Below are positions 46,663-55,303 of a DNA stretch of 64,000 bases, one piece after another. The position numbers and the translations under genes were made by a program. The DNA is from Micromonospora inaquosa. GTDB taxonomy: Bacteria; Actinomycetota; Actinomycetes; Mycobacteriales; Micromonosporaceae. Positions within the stretch are counted from its first letter, which is position 1, and each line of letters begins with the position of its first letter. Under the pieces are notes generated by a model. That model did no database searches. It was not told the DNA's origin and saw nothing but the letters and a program-made list of their open reading frames with translations. The DNA lies in contig NZ_QGSZ01000203.1 of NCBI RefSeq assembly GCF_003857055.1, positions 1-64,000 on the forward strand. The letters run 5' to 3'.

Positions 46663-47331
46663 GTGTCCGAGCTCTCCAGCACGTTCGTCCGGCTGCACGC
46701 CCGGCTGGCCCCGGTCGCCTTCGTTCCCGAGGTGCGGCTGCACCAGGCCGACGAGCCGATCGGGCTGTGGGAGCTGACCGAGGGCGAGTTCTCCAGCGAC
46801 CGGCCGCCGCCGTTCTGGGCGTTCGCCTGGGCCGGGGGCCAGGCCCTCGCCCGCTACGTGACCGACCACCCGGAGCTGGTCGCCGGCCGGCGGGTGCTCG
46901 ACCTCGCCTCCGGCTCCGGTTTGGTGGCCATCGCCGCCGCCCGCGCCGGCGCGGCGTCGGTGCGGGCCGTGGAGGTGGACGAGTTGGCGGTGGCGGCGGT
47001 CGCGCTCAACGCCGAGGCCAACGGGGTACGCGTCGACGCCGAGTTCGGCGACATCCTCGACGGCGACGCCGGGGACGCCGAGGTGGTGCTCGCCGGGGAC
47101 GTCTTCTACAGCGAGGCGATGGCCCGCCGGGTTCTGCGGTTCCTGCTGCGCGCCGCGCGGGCCGGCGCGCCGGCGCTGGTCGGTGATCCCGGCCGGGCGT
47201 TCCTGCCCCGGGACCGCTTCGACGAGGTGGCGGCGTACGACGTGCCGGTGCCGGAGGCGCTGGAGAGCGTGCGGGTGAAGCGCACCACCGTCTGGCGGCT
47301 GCGGGCCGGGCTGCCGGGGGCCGCCAGCTAG
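46663..47331 (+). CDS. Class I SAM-dependent methyltransferase (ETFB-lysine MT-like)
   Basis: 222 residues. SAM-binding VLDLASGSGLVAIAAARAGAASVRAVEVDELA, then LNAEANGVRVDAEFGDIL and the substrate-side VLAGDVFYSEAMARRVLRFL. Order and length match the electron-transfer-flavoprotein lysine methyltransferase group. The protein substrate is not proven. The GTG at 46663 begins SELSSTFVRLHARLAPV. Nine bases separate its stop from the P450 gene. Confidence 0.8.
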   Translation: MSELSSTFVRLHARLAPVAFVPEVRLHQADEPIGLWELTEGEFSSDRPPPFWAFAWAGGQALARYVTDHPELVAGRRVLDLASGSGLVAIAAARAGAASVRAVEVDELAVAAVALNAEANGVRVDAEFGDILDGDAGDAEVVLAGDVFYSEAMARRVLRFLLRAARAGAPALVGDPGRAFLPRDRFDEVAAYDVPVPEALESVRVKRTTVWRLRAGLPGAAS

Positions 47332-47340
47332 CGTGTCCGG

Positions 47341-48519
47341 GTGCTGTTCCGCAGCTGGGCGCAGGTGGCCGACCCCGCATGGCCGGACGTGGCCCGGGTG
47401 CCGGACCACGTCGGCGGCACCCACCTGGTCGTGACCCGGCACGCGCTGGTCCGCCAGGTCCTCGCCGACCCGGTCACCTACCGGCCGGACAACGCGCTGG
47501 ACGCGGTGACGCCGATGCCGGTGACCGCGCTGCGGGTGCTCGCCGGGCACCGGTTCCGGCTGCCGCCGACCCTGGCGAACAACTCGGGCGCGAGCCATCC
47601 GCAGATCCGGGCGATTGTCGCCGACGCGCTGCACCCCGCCCGGGTCGCCGCGCAGCGGCAGTGGCTCACCGCGCTGGTCCGGGACCGGGTGGCCCGGCTC
47701 AGCGCCGCGCTCGACACCGGTGCGCCGGTCGACCTGTACGCCGACCTCGCCGCGGACCTGCCGCTGCTGGTGCTGGCCCGGCTGGTCGAGTTGCCGGACG
47801 CGCCGGTCGGCGCGGTCAAGGAGTTCGCCCGCGCCGCGCTGGAGTTGTTCTGGGCACCACTGGACGCCGACCGGCAACTGGCGCTCGCCGCCGAGGTGGG
47901 CCGGTTCCACCACGTACTGCGGGACTTCGCGGCCGTCGGTGGCGGGTTGGCCGCGGAGCTGCGCGCGGCCGGGCACCCGCCGGACGTGGTGGTTGGCGCG
48001 CTCTTCTTCCTGTTGGTCGCCGGGCAGGAGACCACTTCGCAGTTCCTCACCCTGCTGCTGCACCGGCTGGCCGGCGAGCCGTTGGTACGGGCCGGGTTGC
48101 GCACCGGCGAGGTCGCGGTGGCCGACGTGGTGGAGGAGGGCTTGCGGCTGGAACCACCGATCGTCACGTGGCGTCGGGTGGCCGCGACGGATAGCACGCT
48201 GGGCGGGACTGTGGTGCCGGCGGGCAGCAGCCTCGTGCTGTGGCTGGGCCGCGCCGGTCGGGACCCGGCGGTCGTGGAGTCGCCCGACGAGTTCCGACCG
48301 GGTCAGCGTGGGTCACGCCGGCACCTGGCGTTCGGGGCGGGCGCGCACCGCTGCGTCGGGGACGTGCTGGCCCGGATGGAGGCGGCCGTGGTGGTGGCCG
48401 AGGCCGCGCCGCTGCTGGACGGGGTGACAGTGCTCCGCCCGCCGTGGTGCCCGGACAATCTGACCTTCCGGATGCCGGACGCGTTCGTGGTCCGCCGATC
48501 CCCAGGGTCACCGGGCTGA
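47341..48519 (+). CDS. Cytochrome P450
   Basis: 392 residues. Heme loop FGAGAHRCVGDVLAR with the ligand Cys at about 338, I-helix oxygen-activating LLVAGQETTSQ, and ExxR in VVEEGLRLEPPIV. All core elements are present, but the protein lacks an N-terminal anchor, so it is soluble and bacterial-type, needing separate ferredoxin partners. Substrate unknown; no biosynthetic cluster surrounds it. TAGCGT six bases before the GTG suggests a leaderless transcript, although the methyltransferase gene ends just upstream. Confidence 0.9.
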   Translation: MLFRSWAQVADPAWPDVARVPDHVGGTHLVVTRHALVRQVLADPVTYRPDNALDAVTPMPVTALRVLAGHRFRLPPTLANNSGASHPQIRAIVADALHPARVAAQRQWLTALVRDRVARLSAALDTGAPVDLYADLAADLPLLVLARLVELPDAPVGAVKEFARAALELFWAPLDADRQLALAAEVGRFHHVLRDFAAVGGGLAAELRAAGHPPDVVVGALFFLLVAGQETTSQFLTLLLHRLAGEPLVRAGLRTGEVAVADVVEEGLRLEPPIVTWRRVAATDSTLGGTVVPAGSSLVLWLGRAGRDPAVVESPDEFRPGQRGSRRHLAFGAGAHRCVGDVLARMEAAVVVAEAAPLLDGVTVLRPPWCPDNLTFRMPDAFVVRRSPGSPG

Positions 48520-48554
48520 CCGGATCCTGATCTCAGGTCGGTATGTTTCCGGGC

Positions 48555-49403
48555 GTGTCAGCCATCCCCACCCGCCGGATCCCTGTCGTCGTAACGCTTC
48601 TGGCCCTGCTGGCGTTGACCGCCTGCACAGTCGGCCCGGGCCACCCGGCCCACGCCCGGCAGGTCACCGGGGCCGAGGCGACCGCGTCCGCGTCGGCTCC
48701 GACCCCTTCGGCGTCGCCGTCGGCGACCACGAAACCGGCGTTCAAGAGCCTGGCCTGGTACGTGTCCCAGGTGCCGACGTTTCCCGAGGCGCCGCTGCCG
48801 CAGCCGGTGCAGCTGCCGACGACCGGTTCGGCCCCGTTCTGGCACCGTCTGCCGACCGACCAGAAGGTCGCCTTCATCACCATCGACGACGGTGGGCTGG
48901 CCCGCCCACCGGGCGTGATCGACTTCGTCTGGGAGGCGCGTATCCCGGTCACCATGTTCCTCAACTCGCCGGCGGCGGCGGAGCACACCGACTACTTCCG
49001 GCAGATCGAGGCGGTGGGCGGGGTCGTGGAGAACCACACCATCGCGCACAATTCGCTGGCCGGCCGGTCGTACGACTATCAGAAGCAGCAGATCTGCGGC
49101 GGCGCCGACCGGCTGGAGGGGCTGTTCGGCAAGCGGCCCACCCTGTTCCGGCCACCGTTCGGTGAGCATGACAGCACCACGCTGAAGGCCGCATACGACT
49201 GCGGCGCGAAGGCGGTCTTCCACTGGACCGAGACGGTCCACGAGGGGAAGGTGCGCTACCAGACCCCGGAGAAGGTGGTCCAACCTGGCGACGTGCTGCT
49301 GATGCACTTCCGGCCGGCGCTGATGGACGACCTCCTCGCGGCGTTGAAGGCGATCCACCGGGCCGGGCTCACCCCGGCACTCCTGGAGCAGTACGTACGG
49401 TGA
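48555..49403 (+). CDS. Polysaccharide deacetylase (NodB domain) lipoprotein
   Basis: About 282 residues. Lipoprotein signal: RRIPVVVTLLALLALTAC with the lipobox LTAC. A Ser/Ala/Pro-rich spacer follows, then the NodB domain: motif 1 FITIDDG (metal-binding Asp), motif 2 ENHTIAHNS (HxxxH), motif 3 FRPPFGEHDS, and a late DVLLMHFRP. Probably deacetylates peptidoglycan or another surface glycan from outside the membrane. The GTG at 48555 is preferred over the ATG at 48543 because TATGTT lies seven bases upstream, a leaderless promoter layout, and it gives a compact signal peptide. Confidence 0.85.
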   Translation: MSAIPTRRIPVVVTLLALLALTACTVGPGHPAHARQVTGAEATASASAPTPSASPSATTKPAFKSLAWYVSQVPTFPEAPLPQPVQLPTTGSAPFWHRLPTDQKVAFITIDDGGLARPPGVIDFVWEARIPVTMFLNSPAAAEHTDYFRQIEAVGGVVENHTIAHNSLAGRSYDYQKQQICGGADRLEGLFGKRPTLFRPPFGEHDSTTLKAAYDCGAKAVFHWTETVHEGKVRYQTPEKVVQPGDVLLMHFRPALMDDLLAALKAIHRAGLTPALLEQYVR

Positions 49404-49492
49404 TCAGCCCGCCACCGACCTGACGAAAGTGAGGGGTGGGTGGTGCCGTTCGGGCGCGGTGGGGCAACCTGCCGTTCGCCTAGCGTCAGCGC

Positions 49493-50425
49493 ATGATCAC
49501 ATTACGTGGGTTGACGAAGCGGTTCGGGTCGACCGTCGCGGTCGACGCGTTGACAGTCGACGTCGCGCCCGGCCGGGTCACCGGCTTTCTCGGCCCCAAC
49601 GGCGCCGGCAAGTCCACCACCATGCGGATGATCCTTGGGCTGGACCGTCCCACCGCCGGGCAGGCCCTGGTCGGCGGGCGCGCGTACCGGGAGTTGCGCC
49701 GGCCGCTGCACGAGGTGGGCGCGCTGCTCGACGCCCGGGCCATCCATCCGGCCCGGTCCGGCCGGGCGCACCTGCGGGCCATGGCGCACAGCAACGGCAT
49801 CCCGACCCGCCGGGTCGACGAGGTGCTGGACACCGTCGGGCTGGACGGACGGGCCGCCGGCAAGCCGGGGCGGACGCTCTCCCTCGGCATGGGCCAACGG
49901 CTCGGCATCGCCGGCGCGCTGCTCGGCGACCCGCCGGTGCTGATGTTCGACGAGCCGGTGAACGGCCTCGACCCGGACGGGGTGCGCTGGGTGCGGCAGC
50001 TGATGCGTTCACTGGCCGACGAGGGGCGGACGGTCTTCGTCTCCAGTCACCTGATGAGCGAGATGCAGCTCACCGCCGACCAACTCGTGGTGATCGGCCG
50101 GGGACGGCTGCTCATCGACGCGCCGATCGGCGAGGTCATCGCCCGCAGCACCGTCGCGGTCCGGGTCCGCAGCCCGCACCCGGACGGGCTGGCCGCCCTC
50201 GCCGCGCGCCTCACCACCGCCGGGGCGAGCGTCGAGGCGGCCGACCGCAACGAGCTGACCGTCACCGGCGTCACCGCGGACCAGGTCGGCGACCTGGCCC
50301 ACGAGCTGGGGGTACGACTGCACGAGTTGAGCGCGCACGCCGCGTCGTTGGAGCAGGCGTTCATGGAACTGACCGCCGACAGCGTCGAGTACGCCGGCGG
50401 CCCGACCGGAGGTGGGGCGCGATGA
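49493..50425 (+). CDS. ABC-2 type transporter ATP-binding protein
   Basis: 310 residues of the drug/lipid exporter (DrrA/BcrA-like) group. Walker A GPNGAGKST, Q-loop substitute VGALLDARAIHP, signature LSLGMGQRLGIA, Walker B VLMFDEPVNGLD, VSSHLMSEM. A ~90-residue C-terminal domain follows (VRSPHPDGLAALAARL... LEQAFMELT). TAGCGT six bases before the ATG suggests a leaderless message. Overlaps the permease gene (ATGA). The two-component system at 51229-53474 lies just downstream on the opposite strand and is the likely controller. Confidence 0.9.
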   Translation: MITLRGLTKRFGSTVAVDALTVDVAPGRVTGFLGPNGAGKSTTMRMILGLDRPTAGQALVGGRAYRELRRPLHEVGALLDARAIHPARSGRAHLRAMAHSNGIPTRRVDEVLDTVGLDGRAAGKPGRTLSLGMGQRLGIAGALLGDPPVLMFDEPVNGLDPDGVRWVRQLMRSLADEGRTVFVSSHLMSEMQLTADQLVVIGRGRLLIDAPIGEVIARSTVAVRVRSPHPDGLAALAARLTTAGASVEAADRNELTVTGVTADQVGDLAHELGVRLHELSAHAASLEQAFMELTADSVEYAGGPTGGGAR

Positions 50426-51192
50426 GCACCAACACCCGTCACGGCGTCGTGGCCGCCGAGTGGACCAAGCTCTCCTCGGTGCGGAGCACCTGGTGGACGG
50501 CGCTGGCCGGGTTGCTGGTGATGGCCGCGAGCGCCGGACAACTGGCCATCTACGCGGCGAACGACAACACCAACGACGACCCGACCGACGATCGGGGGAT
50601 CGTCACCGTCGGCAGCGTGCTGATCGACTCGGTCGAGCTAACCCAGTACGTGGTGCTGGCGCTGGGTCTGCTCGCGATCACCGCCGAGTTCACCAGTGGC
50701 ACCATTCGGACGACGTTGCAGTGCACCCCGTCCCGGGGTCGCGTACTGCTGGCCAAGGCCGCGGTCACGGGCGCGGTCACCTTCGCGCTCGGGCTGCTGC
50801 TCGGCGGCGTCGGCGCCCTGGTCGCCCGCCCGGTGCTCGGCGAGTGGGGCAGCGCCCCGACCGCCGGCACGATCGGCGACATCGTGGCGGTGGCGGCCTA
50901 CCTGGCGCTGATCGGCGTCCTCGCCCTGGGCCTCGGCGCCGCGCTACGCAGCGCGGTGCTCACCCTCACCGTGCTCCTCGCCACCCTGATGATCGTGCCG
51001 CTGTCGCTTCAGGAGCCGGACATCGACGTGCTGAACCGGATCGCCGACGTGTTCCCCGGCGTGGCCGGCGGGCACTTCCTGGCCGGCGACACCGAGCCGT
51101 ATCCGCGCCCGGTCGGGCTGCTCCTGCTCGCCGGGTGGGCCGCCGCCGCGCTGCTGCTGGGCCGGGCCGCACTGCGCCGCCGCGACGCGTAG
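50422..51192 (+). CDS. ABC-2 type transporter permease
   Basis: 256 residues, about six membrane segments: TWWTALAGLLVMAASAGQLAIYA, the pair ELTQYVVLALGLLAITAEF and TGAVTFALGLLLGGVGALVA, then IGDIVAVAAYLALIGVLALGLGAAL and SAVLTLTVLLATLMIVPLSL, and a last helix PVGLLLLAGWAAAALLLGRA. The motif AEFTSGTIRTTLQCTPSRG is characteristic of this permease class. Partner of the ATPase at 49493, forming a dimeric exporter. Confidence 0.87.
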   Translation: MSTNTRHGVVAAEWTKLSSVRSTWWTALAGLLVMAASAGQLAIYAANDNTNDDPTDDRGIVTVGSVLIDSVELTQYVVLALGLLAITAEFTSGTIRTTLQCTPSRGRVLLAKAAVTGAVTFALGLLLGGVGALVARPVLGEWGSAPTAGTIGDIVAVAAYLALIGVLALGLGAALRSAVLTLTVLLATLMIVPLSLQEPDIDVLNRIADVFPGVAGGHFLAGDTEPYPRPVGLLLLAGWAAAALLLGRAALRRRDA

Positions 51193-51228
51193 GAACGGCG
51201 CGCTGAGCGGGGGCCGGCCGGTCCCCGC

Positions 51229-51918
51229 TCAGCCGTCGACCAACCCCGCCTCGTACGCGAGGATCGCCGCCTGCACCCGGTTGCGCACATCCAGCCGGGT
51301 GAAGATGCTGGTCAGGTAGCTCTTCACGGTGCCCTCCACGAGGTGCAGCCGGCGGGCGATCTCGGCGTTGGAGAGGCCTGCCCCGACCAGGGCCAGCACC
51401 TCCCGTTCCCGCTCGGTCAGCCCGGCGGCGCGGTCCCGTGCCGCGGGTCGGCGGGCCAACCGGCCGGCCCCCAGCTCGATCACCCGGCGGGCCACCCTGG
51501 GTGACAGGTACGCCCCGCCGTCGGCGACGGCGTGCACACCGGCGATCAGCTCACGCGGGTCGCCGGCCTTGAGCAGGAATCCGCTGGCACCATGCCCGAG
51601 CGCCCGGGCCACGTGGTCGTCCTCGCCGAACGTGGTCAGCATGATCGTCGCGGTGTCCGGCACGACCCGGCGGATCTCGGCGGCGGCGGCCAACCCGTCC
51701 AGTCGCGGCATCCGGATGTCCAGTAGCGCTACCCGGGGTCGGTGCGCCCGGACCAACTCCACTGCCGCGTGCCCGTCGCCGGCCTCGGCGACCACTTCGA
51801 TGCCGGGATCGCTGGCGAGGATGGCCCGGACACCGGCCCGGATCATCGCCTCGTCGTCGGCCAGCACGACCCGGATCGGCGACGCCCCCGTCGTGTCGGT
51901 GTCCACTAGGCGATCCAC
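51229..51918 (-). CDS. NarL/LuxR-family response regulator
   Basis: 229 residues. Receiver with RVVLADDEAMIRAGVRAIL, phospho-acceptor Asp67 in VALLDIRMPRLDG, and LTTFGEDDHVARALGHGASGFLLKA. LuxR HTH: LTEREREVLALVGAGLSNAEIARRLHLVEGTVKSYLTSIFTRLDVRNRVQAAI. It overlaps the end of its kinase by 13 bases. Convergent with the ABC exporter at 49493-51192, which it may control, as in LiaR/VraR-like bacitracin-type modules. Confidence 0.9.
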   Translation of the reverse strand: MDRLVDTDTTGASPIRVVLADDEAMIRAGVRAILASDPGIEVVAEAGDGHAAVELVRAHRPRVALLDIRMPRLDGLAAAAEIRRVVPDTATIMLTTFGEDDHVARALGHGASGFLLKAGDPRELIAGVHAVADGGAYLSPRVARRVIELGAGRLARRPAARDRAAGLTEREREVLALVGAGLSNAEIARRLHLVEGTVKSYLTSIFTRLDVRNRVQAAILAYEAGLVDG

Positions 51919-53474
51919 TCCTTGCTGACCAGCCGGCCATCGGTGAAGCAGAGTCGCCAGGTCGGCTCCGCGAGAGGAAAGTTACCGTCGGTGTAGTACT
52001 CGCAGCCGGCCCGACCAACCGTCGTGGGGGCCTCCAACTGCCGCCGGGGCAGCCCGGTCAGCTCCGAGCGGGCGGTGCCGACGCGCATCTGATCGAAGGT
52101 GGCCTGGTCCAGCACCGTTCCGGCGGTCGCCACCGGGTAGTAGACGAGCGAGAGCACCAGGGCGAAGCCGACCGGTGCCACCAGCGCCACCAGCAGACTG
52201 CGCCGAACCCGCCGCCGGGCGTCGTGCAGCCGCCGCTCGGCATCGGTCGGCCGCTGCGCCGAACCGGACGGTTCCGGCCACGGCGCCAACTCGGCCTCCG
52301 CCGCCGACCCGATCGCCTCAGGCGGCGGCGCGGTTGCCGGCAACACCGCGCGTAGCGCGAAACCGCCGTCGGGGCGGTGGTCGGCGTCAAGCGTCCCGCC
52401 GGCGAGACGGACCCGCTCGGCGAGGGCGAGCAGCCCACTGCCCTGCGACGGCGGGGCGGGCAGCGGCCCGGCCGGTGGGGGGTCGTTCACCACTGTCACC
52501 TCGACCCGGTCACCGTCGCGGGTGAGGCGCACGTCGACCGGGGCGCCGGGCGCGTACCGGGCCGCGTTCGTCAACGCCTCGCGAACGATCCGGTGCGCCG
52601 CGTGACCGGTCATCGCCGGCAGCTCCGCGACCGCCGGGGCGGCGTCCAGCCGTACCGCCATGCCGGCCTCCCGGGCACCCATGACCAGGTCGGCGACGGT
52701 CTCCCCGCTCGGGCGCAGCGACGCGCCACCCTCCTCGCGGAGCACGCCGATGATCTCGTGCAGTCGCTCGGTGGCGGCGGAGACGCTGGCCCGCAGCTCC
52801 GCCGCCGCGGCCCGGTGCCGCTCGTCGAGGTCGGCGGCGACCTCCAGGGCACCAGCGCGCAACGCGATAAGGCTGAGGTCGTGACCGAGCGAGTCGTGCA
52901 TCTCGCGGGCGATCCGAGCCCGCTCCCGGAGCCGGATCCGCTCGGCGGCACCGCGCTGCTCCCGGGTCAAGGCGTCGACGTGCCGGCGACCCGCCTCCGC
53001 GAGTTCCTGCTGCTGACGCCGATACCGGCCGACCAGCCAGGGGAACACTGCGGCGAAGAGCAACACCGAGGCAAGCAGGAACCAGGTGGCCGCGCCGGTG
53101 CCGAGCAGCAGCAGGTTGAGCGCCGTGCCGCCGGCCGCGATCAGGACGAAGACCGCGACCACCGGGCCCGCCGTGGGGCTGCGCCGTCCGGCGAGATAGC
53201 TGAAGACCGGAATGGCGAACACGAAGTTGCCATCGACCAGCGACCCGAGCACCACCAGCACCAGGGCGACCAACGGCTGCCGTCGGCTCGCCGCCACCGC
53301 CACACCCAGGAGCAGCAGCTTGCCGACCAGCAGCGGCAACGCGTACGGCGGGTAGGGCGGGCTGGCCCCGGCATAACCGACCGGAGCGGCTACCACCGCC
53401 CAGAGCAGCACGTCCAGCAGCAGGCGACGCCGCCGGTGCGACCACGCCGGCGGCGCGGAGTCGAGGATCCGCAC
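51906..53474 (-). CDS. Sensor histidine kinase with C-terminal extracytoplasmic domain
   Basis: 522 residues from the GTG at 53474. N-terminal membrane region of five to six helices (RLLLDVLLWAVVAAPVGY through WFLLASVLLFAAVFPWLVG). HisKA_3 with the phospho-acceptor His in ARIAREMHDSLGHDL; HATPase_c with HRIVREALTNAARYA and GSGLLALAERV. Unusually, after the ATPase a linker leads to another membrane helix (SLLVALVAPVGFALVLSLVYY) and a ~70-residue outside domain (FDQMRVGTARSELTGLPRRQ...CEYYTDGNFPLAEPTWRLCFTDG) resembling the SmpA/BamE fold. TAGCCT seven bases before the GTG suggests leaderless expression. Confidence 0.87.
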   Translation of the reverse strand: MRILDSAPPAWSHRRRRLLLDVLLWAVVAAPVGYAGASPPYPPYALPLLVGKLLLLGVAVAASRRQPLVALVLVVLGSLVDGNFVFAIPVFSYLAGRRSPTAGPVVAVFVLIAAGGTALNLLLLGTGAATWFLLASVLLFAAVFPWLVGRYRRQQQELAEAGRRHVDALTREQRGAAERIRLRERARIAREMHDSLGHDLSLIALRAGALEVAADLDERHRAAAAELRASVSAATERLHEIIGVLREEGGASLRPSGETVADLVMGAREAGMAVRLDAAPAVAELPAMTGHAAHRIVREALTNAARYAPGAPVDVRLTRDGDRVEVTVVNDPPPAGPLPAPPSQGSGLLALAERVRLAGGTLDADHRPDGGFALRAVLPATAPPPEAIGSAAEAELAPWPEPSGSAQRPTDAERRLHDARRRVRRSLLVALVAPVGFALVLSLVYYPVATAGTVLDQATFDQMRVGTARSELTGLPRRQLEAPTTVGRAGCEYYTDGNFPLAEPTWRLCFTDGRLVSKEWIA

Positions 53475-53577
53475 GGCGGCCAGGCTACCCACGCGCGACC
53501 TGCCCGGACACCGACGAAAGTCAGGTGTTCGGCCGCTCTCTCCGGGGCCCGGACCCGCCAGTGGCCCACCGCCTTTG

Positions 53578-53593
53578 GATTAGAGAGCTAATC
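53578..53593. promoter_or_regulatory. TetR-type operator upstream of the regulator at 53642
   Basis: GATTAG-AGAG-CTAATC, a perfect 6-bp-arm inverted repeat in an AT-rich island 48 bases before the start, continuing into TAAAC. The TTAGA/TCTAA words recur before the hydrolase gene at 54354. Confidence 0.55.
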
Positions 53594-53641
53594 TAAACGA
53601 CGCGGGTTCGCCCAATGGACAGCGCGGAAGGAGACGGCTCG

Positions 53642-54229
53642 ATGGGTAGATCGTCACGGGCTGACGCGGCGAGGCATCGCGAAGAGGTGGTGGCCGCGAC
53701 GTCACGGCTGTTGCGCGAACGCGGCGCCGCCGACGTGAGCGTGCAGGACCTCATGGCGGCGGCAGGGCTCACCCACGGCGGGTTCTACAAGCACTTCAGC
53801 TCGAAGGACGAGCTGATGGGCATCGCCACCGGGACGGCCCACCACGAGATCCAGAGCTTGCTGGACAAGCTTCTCGGCGAGATCCCGGACCGGGCGGAGG
53901 CTCGCGCCGAACTCCTCGCGCAGTACCTCGCCGCCACGCACCGCGACTCGCCGGGCGACGGGTGCTCCATCACGGCGCTGGCCTCCGACGCCGCCCGGGG
54001 CCCGGTCGAAGGCCCGCTGAGGAAGGCGTACGTGGCCGGGCTGGAGTCCATTCTCGGCCAGGTTGCCGAGTATCAGGACGCGGAGGGCGGGGAGGCCCGT
54101 CGCCGCGCGATTGTCGATCTGACGTCGATGGTCGGGGCGCTCACCCTGGCGCGGGCGACGAGTGGAACACCGCTGTCGGACGAGATCCTCGACGTCGTCA
54201 GGGAGGCCCTCACCGCACCAGAGCGGTAG
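53642..54229 (+). CDS. TetR-family regulator (AcrR-like)
   Basis: 195 residues. HTH: RHREEVVAATSRLLRERGAADVSVQDLMAAAGLTHGGFYKHFSSKDELMGIA, characteristic of the TetR group with GGFYKHF. The ligand domain has GDGCSITALASDAARGPVEGPLRKAYVAGLE. The ATG at 53642 with AAGGAGA is preferred over the one at 53615. It is followed by an alpha/beta hydrolase gene with similar operator words in front, the usual TetR plus detoxification-enzyme layout. It probably represses both. Confidence 0.87.
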   Translation: MGRSSRADAARHREEVVAATSRLLRERGAADVSVQDLMAAAGLTHGGFYKHFSSKDELMGIATGTAHHEIQSLLDKLLGEIPDRAEARAELLAQYLAATHRDSPGDGCSITALASDAARGPVEGPLRKAYVAGLESILGQVAEYQDAEGGEARRRAIVDLTSMVGALTLARATSGTPLSDEILDVVREALTAPER

Positions 54230-54297
54230 CCCACCCCGTTCCGCGAAGACCCCTCGCAGCTGAGATTTAGATTACGCGGCCAATCTTTCTGCCAGTG

Positions 54298-54319
54298 TTA
54301 GATTATGGTCGTCATCTAA
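54298..54319. promoter_or_regulatory. Candidate TetR operator upstream of the hydrolase gene
   Basis: TTAGAT...ATCTAA with a 10-base spacer, ending 34 bases before the hydrolase ATG. A second dyad, AGATT-N8-AATCT, lies about 30 bases further upstream. It shares ATCTAAAC with the site at 53578. Confidence 0.5.
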
Positions 54320-54353
54320 ACAACCTACGACAGCTCCGAACGGGAGAAAGACC

Positions 54354-55196
54354 ATGTCACTGCTCACCGCGCCCAATCAGACAGTGCAGGCCAACGGCGG
54401 GACGACCTACACGTACCGGAGATTCGGCAAGACAGGCGGCACGCCTGTGGTGTTCCTGCAGTGCTTCCGGGGCAACATCGACATCTGGGACCCGGCACTG
54501 GTGGACGACATCGCCGCCGAGCGCGAGGTCATCCTCTTCGACGCCAGCGGGGTCGGCGGATCGACCGGACAGGTGCCCAACACCGTACGGGAGTTCGCCC
54601 GCGACGCGATCGCGTTCATCGACGCGCTCGCGCTGACCAACGTCGACCTGTTCGGCTTCTCGATGGGCGGCTTCGTCGCGCAGAGCATCGTCCTGCAGCG
54701 TCCCTACCTGGTGCGTCGGCTCATCCTCGCCGGCACCGGGCCGGAGGGCGGACGAGACTTCCACGCCTGGTCCGAAGAGACCCGCGGACACGCCTACCGA
54801 GAGGCACAGGACGCCGAGGACCTGCTCTACCTCTTCTTCGCCCCGAGCGAGGAGAGCCGGGCCAAGGGCATGGAGTACGTCGGCCGAATCTTCAGCCGCC
54901 AGGAGGACCGCGACGCGCCCACGACGCTCGCCGTACGGGACGCGCAGGCCGAGGCCATCGCCGACTGGGGCATCCCCAGCACCACCAAGTTCGACAGGTT
55001 GGCCGCGATCCAGCAGCCCACGCTGGTGGCAAACGGCAACCGCGACATCCTGGTGCCCACCTCGAACTCGTACCTGCTCGCCGGGCACCTGCCGAACGCC
55101 GAGCTGATCATCTACCCGGACGCGAACCACGGGTTCCTCTTCCAGTACCCGCACCAGTTCGCTGGCGAGGTCAACCGGTTCCTGTCCGCCGCCTGA
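54354..55196 (+). CDS. Alpha/beta hydrolase (haloperoxidase/esterase-like)
   Basis: 280 residues. Oxyanion region VVFLQCFRGNIDIWDPALVDDIA, nucleophile elbow FGFSMGGFVAQ, charge-relay Asp in NGNRDILVPT and His in YPDANHGFLFQYP. The QCFRGNIDIWD sequence in place of the usual HG motif is typical of one TetR-linked hydrolase group in actinobacteria. Substrate unknown, perhaps an electrophilic or ester compound sensed by the adjacent TetR. GGGAGAAAG precedes the ATG. Confidence 0.85.
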   Translation: MSLLTAPNQTVQANGGTTYTYRRFGKTGGTPVVFLQCFRGNIDIWDPALVDDIAAEREVILFDASGVGGSTGQVPNTVREFARDAIAFIDALALTNVDLFGFSMGGFVAQSIVLQRPYLVRRLILAGTGPEGGRDFHAWSEETRGHAYREAQDAEDLLYLFFAPSEESRAKGMEYVGRIFSRQEDRDAPTTLAVRDAQAEAIADWGIPSTTKFDRLAAIQQPTLVANGNRDILVPTSNSYLLAGHLPNAELIIYPDANHGFLFQYPHQFAGEVNRFLSAA

Positions 55197-55303
55197 CCGG
55201 GCCCGCCGCGCTCCGACGTTCGACATCCCCGGTTGCCGGCCGATGACGGCCCGCAACCGGGGAGGAGCCCGACCCGCGTGGACACTCGACAAAGGTCAGG
55301 TGT

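Noticed and set aside
46663-48519. Secondary-metabolite cluster around the P450 and methyltransferase
   Set aside because: No scaffold-forming enzyme nearby; neighbours are a surface protein and a deacetylase.
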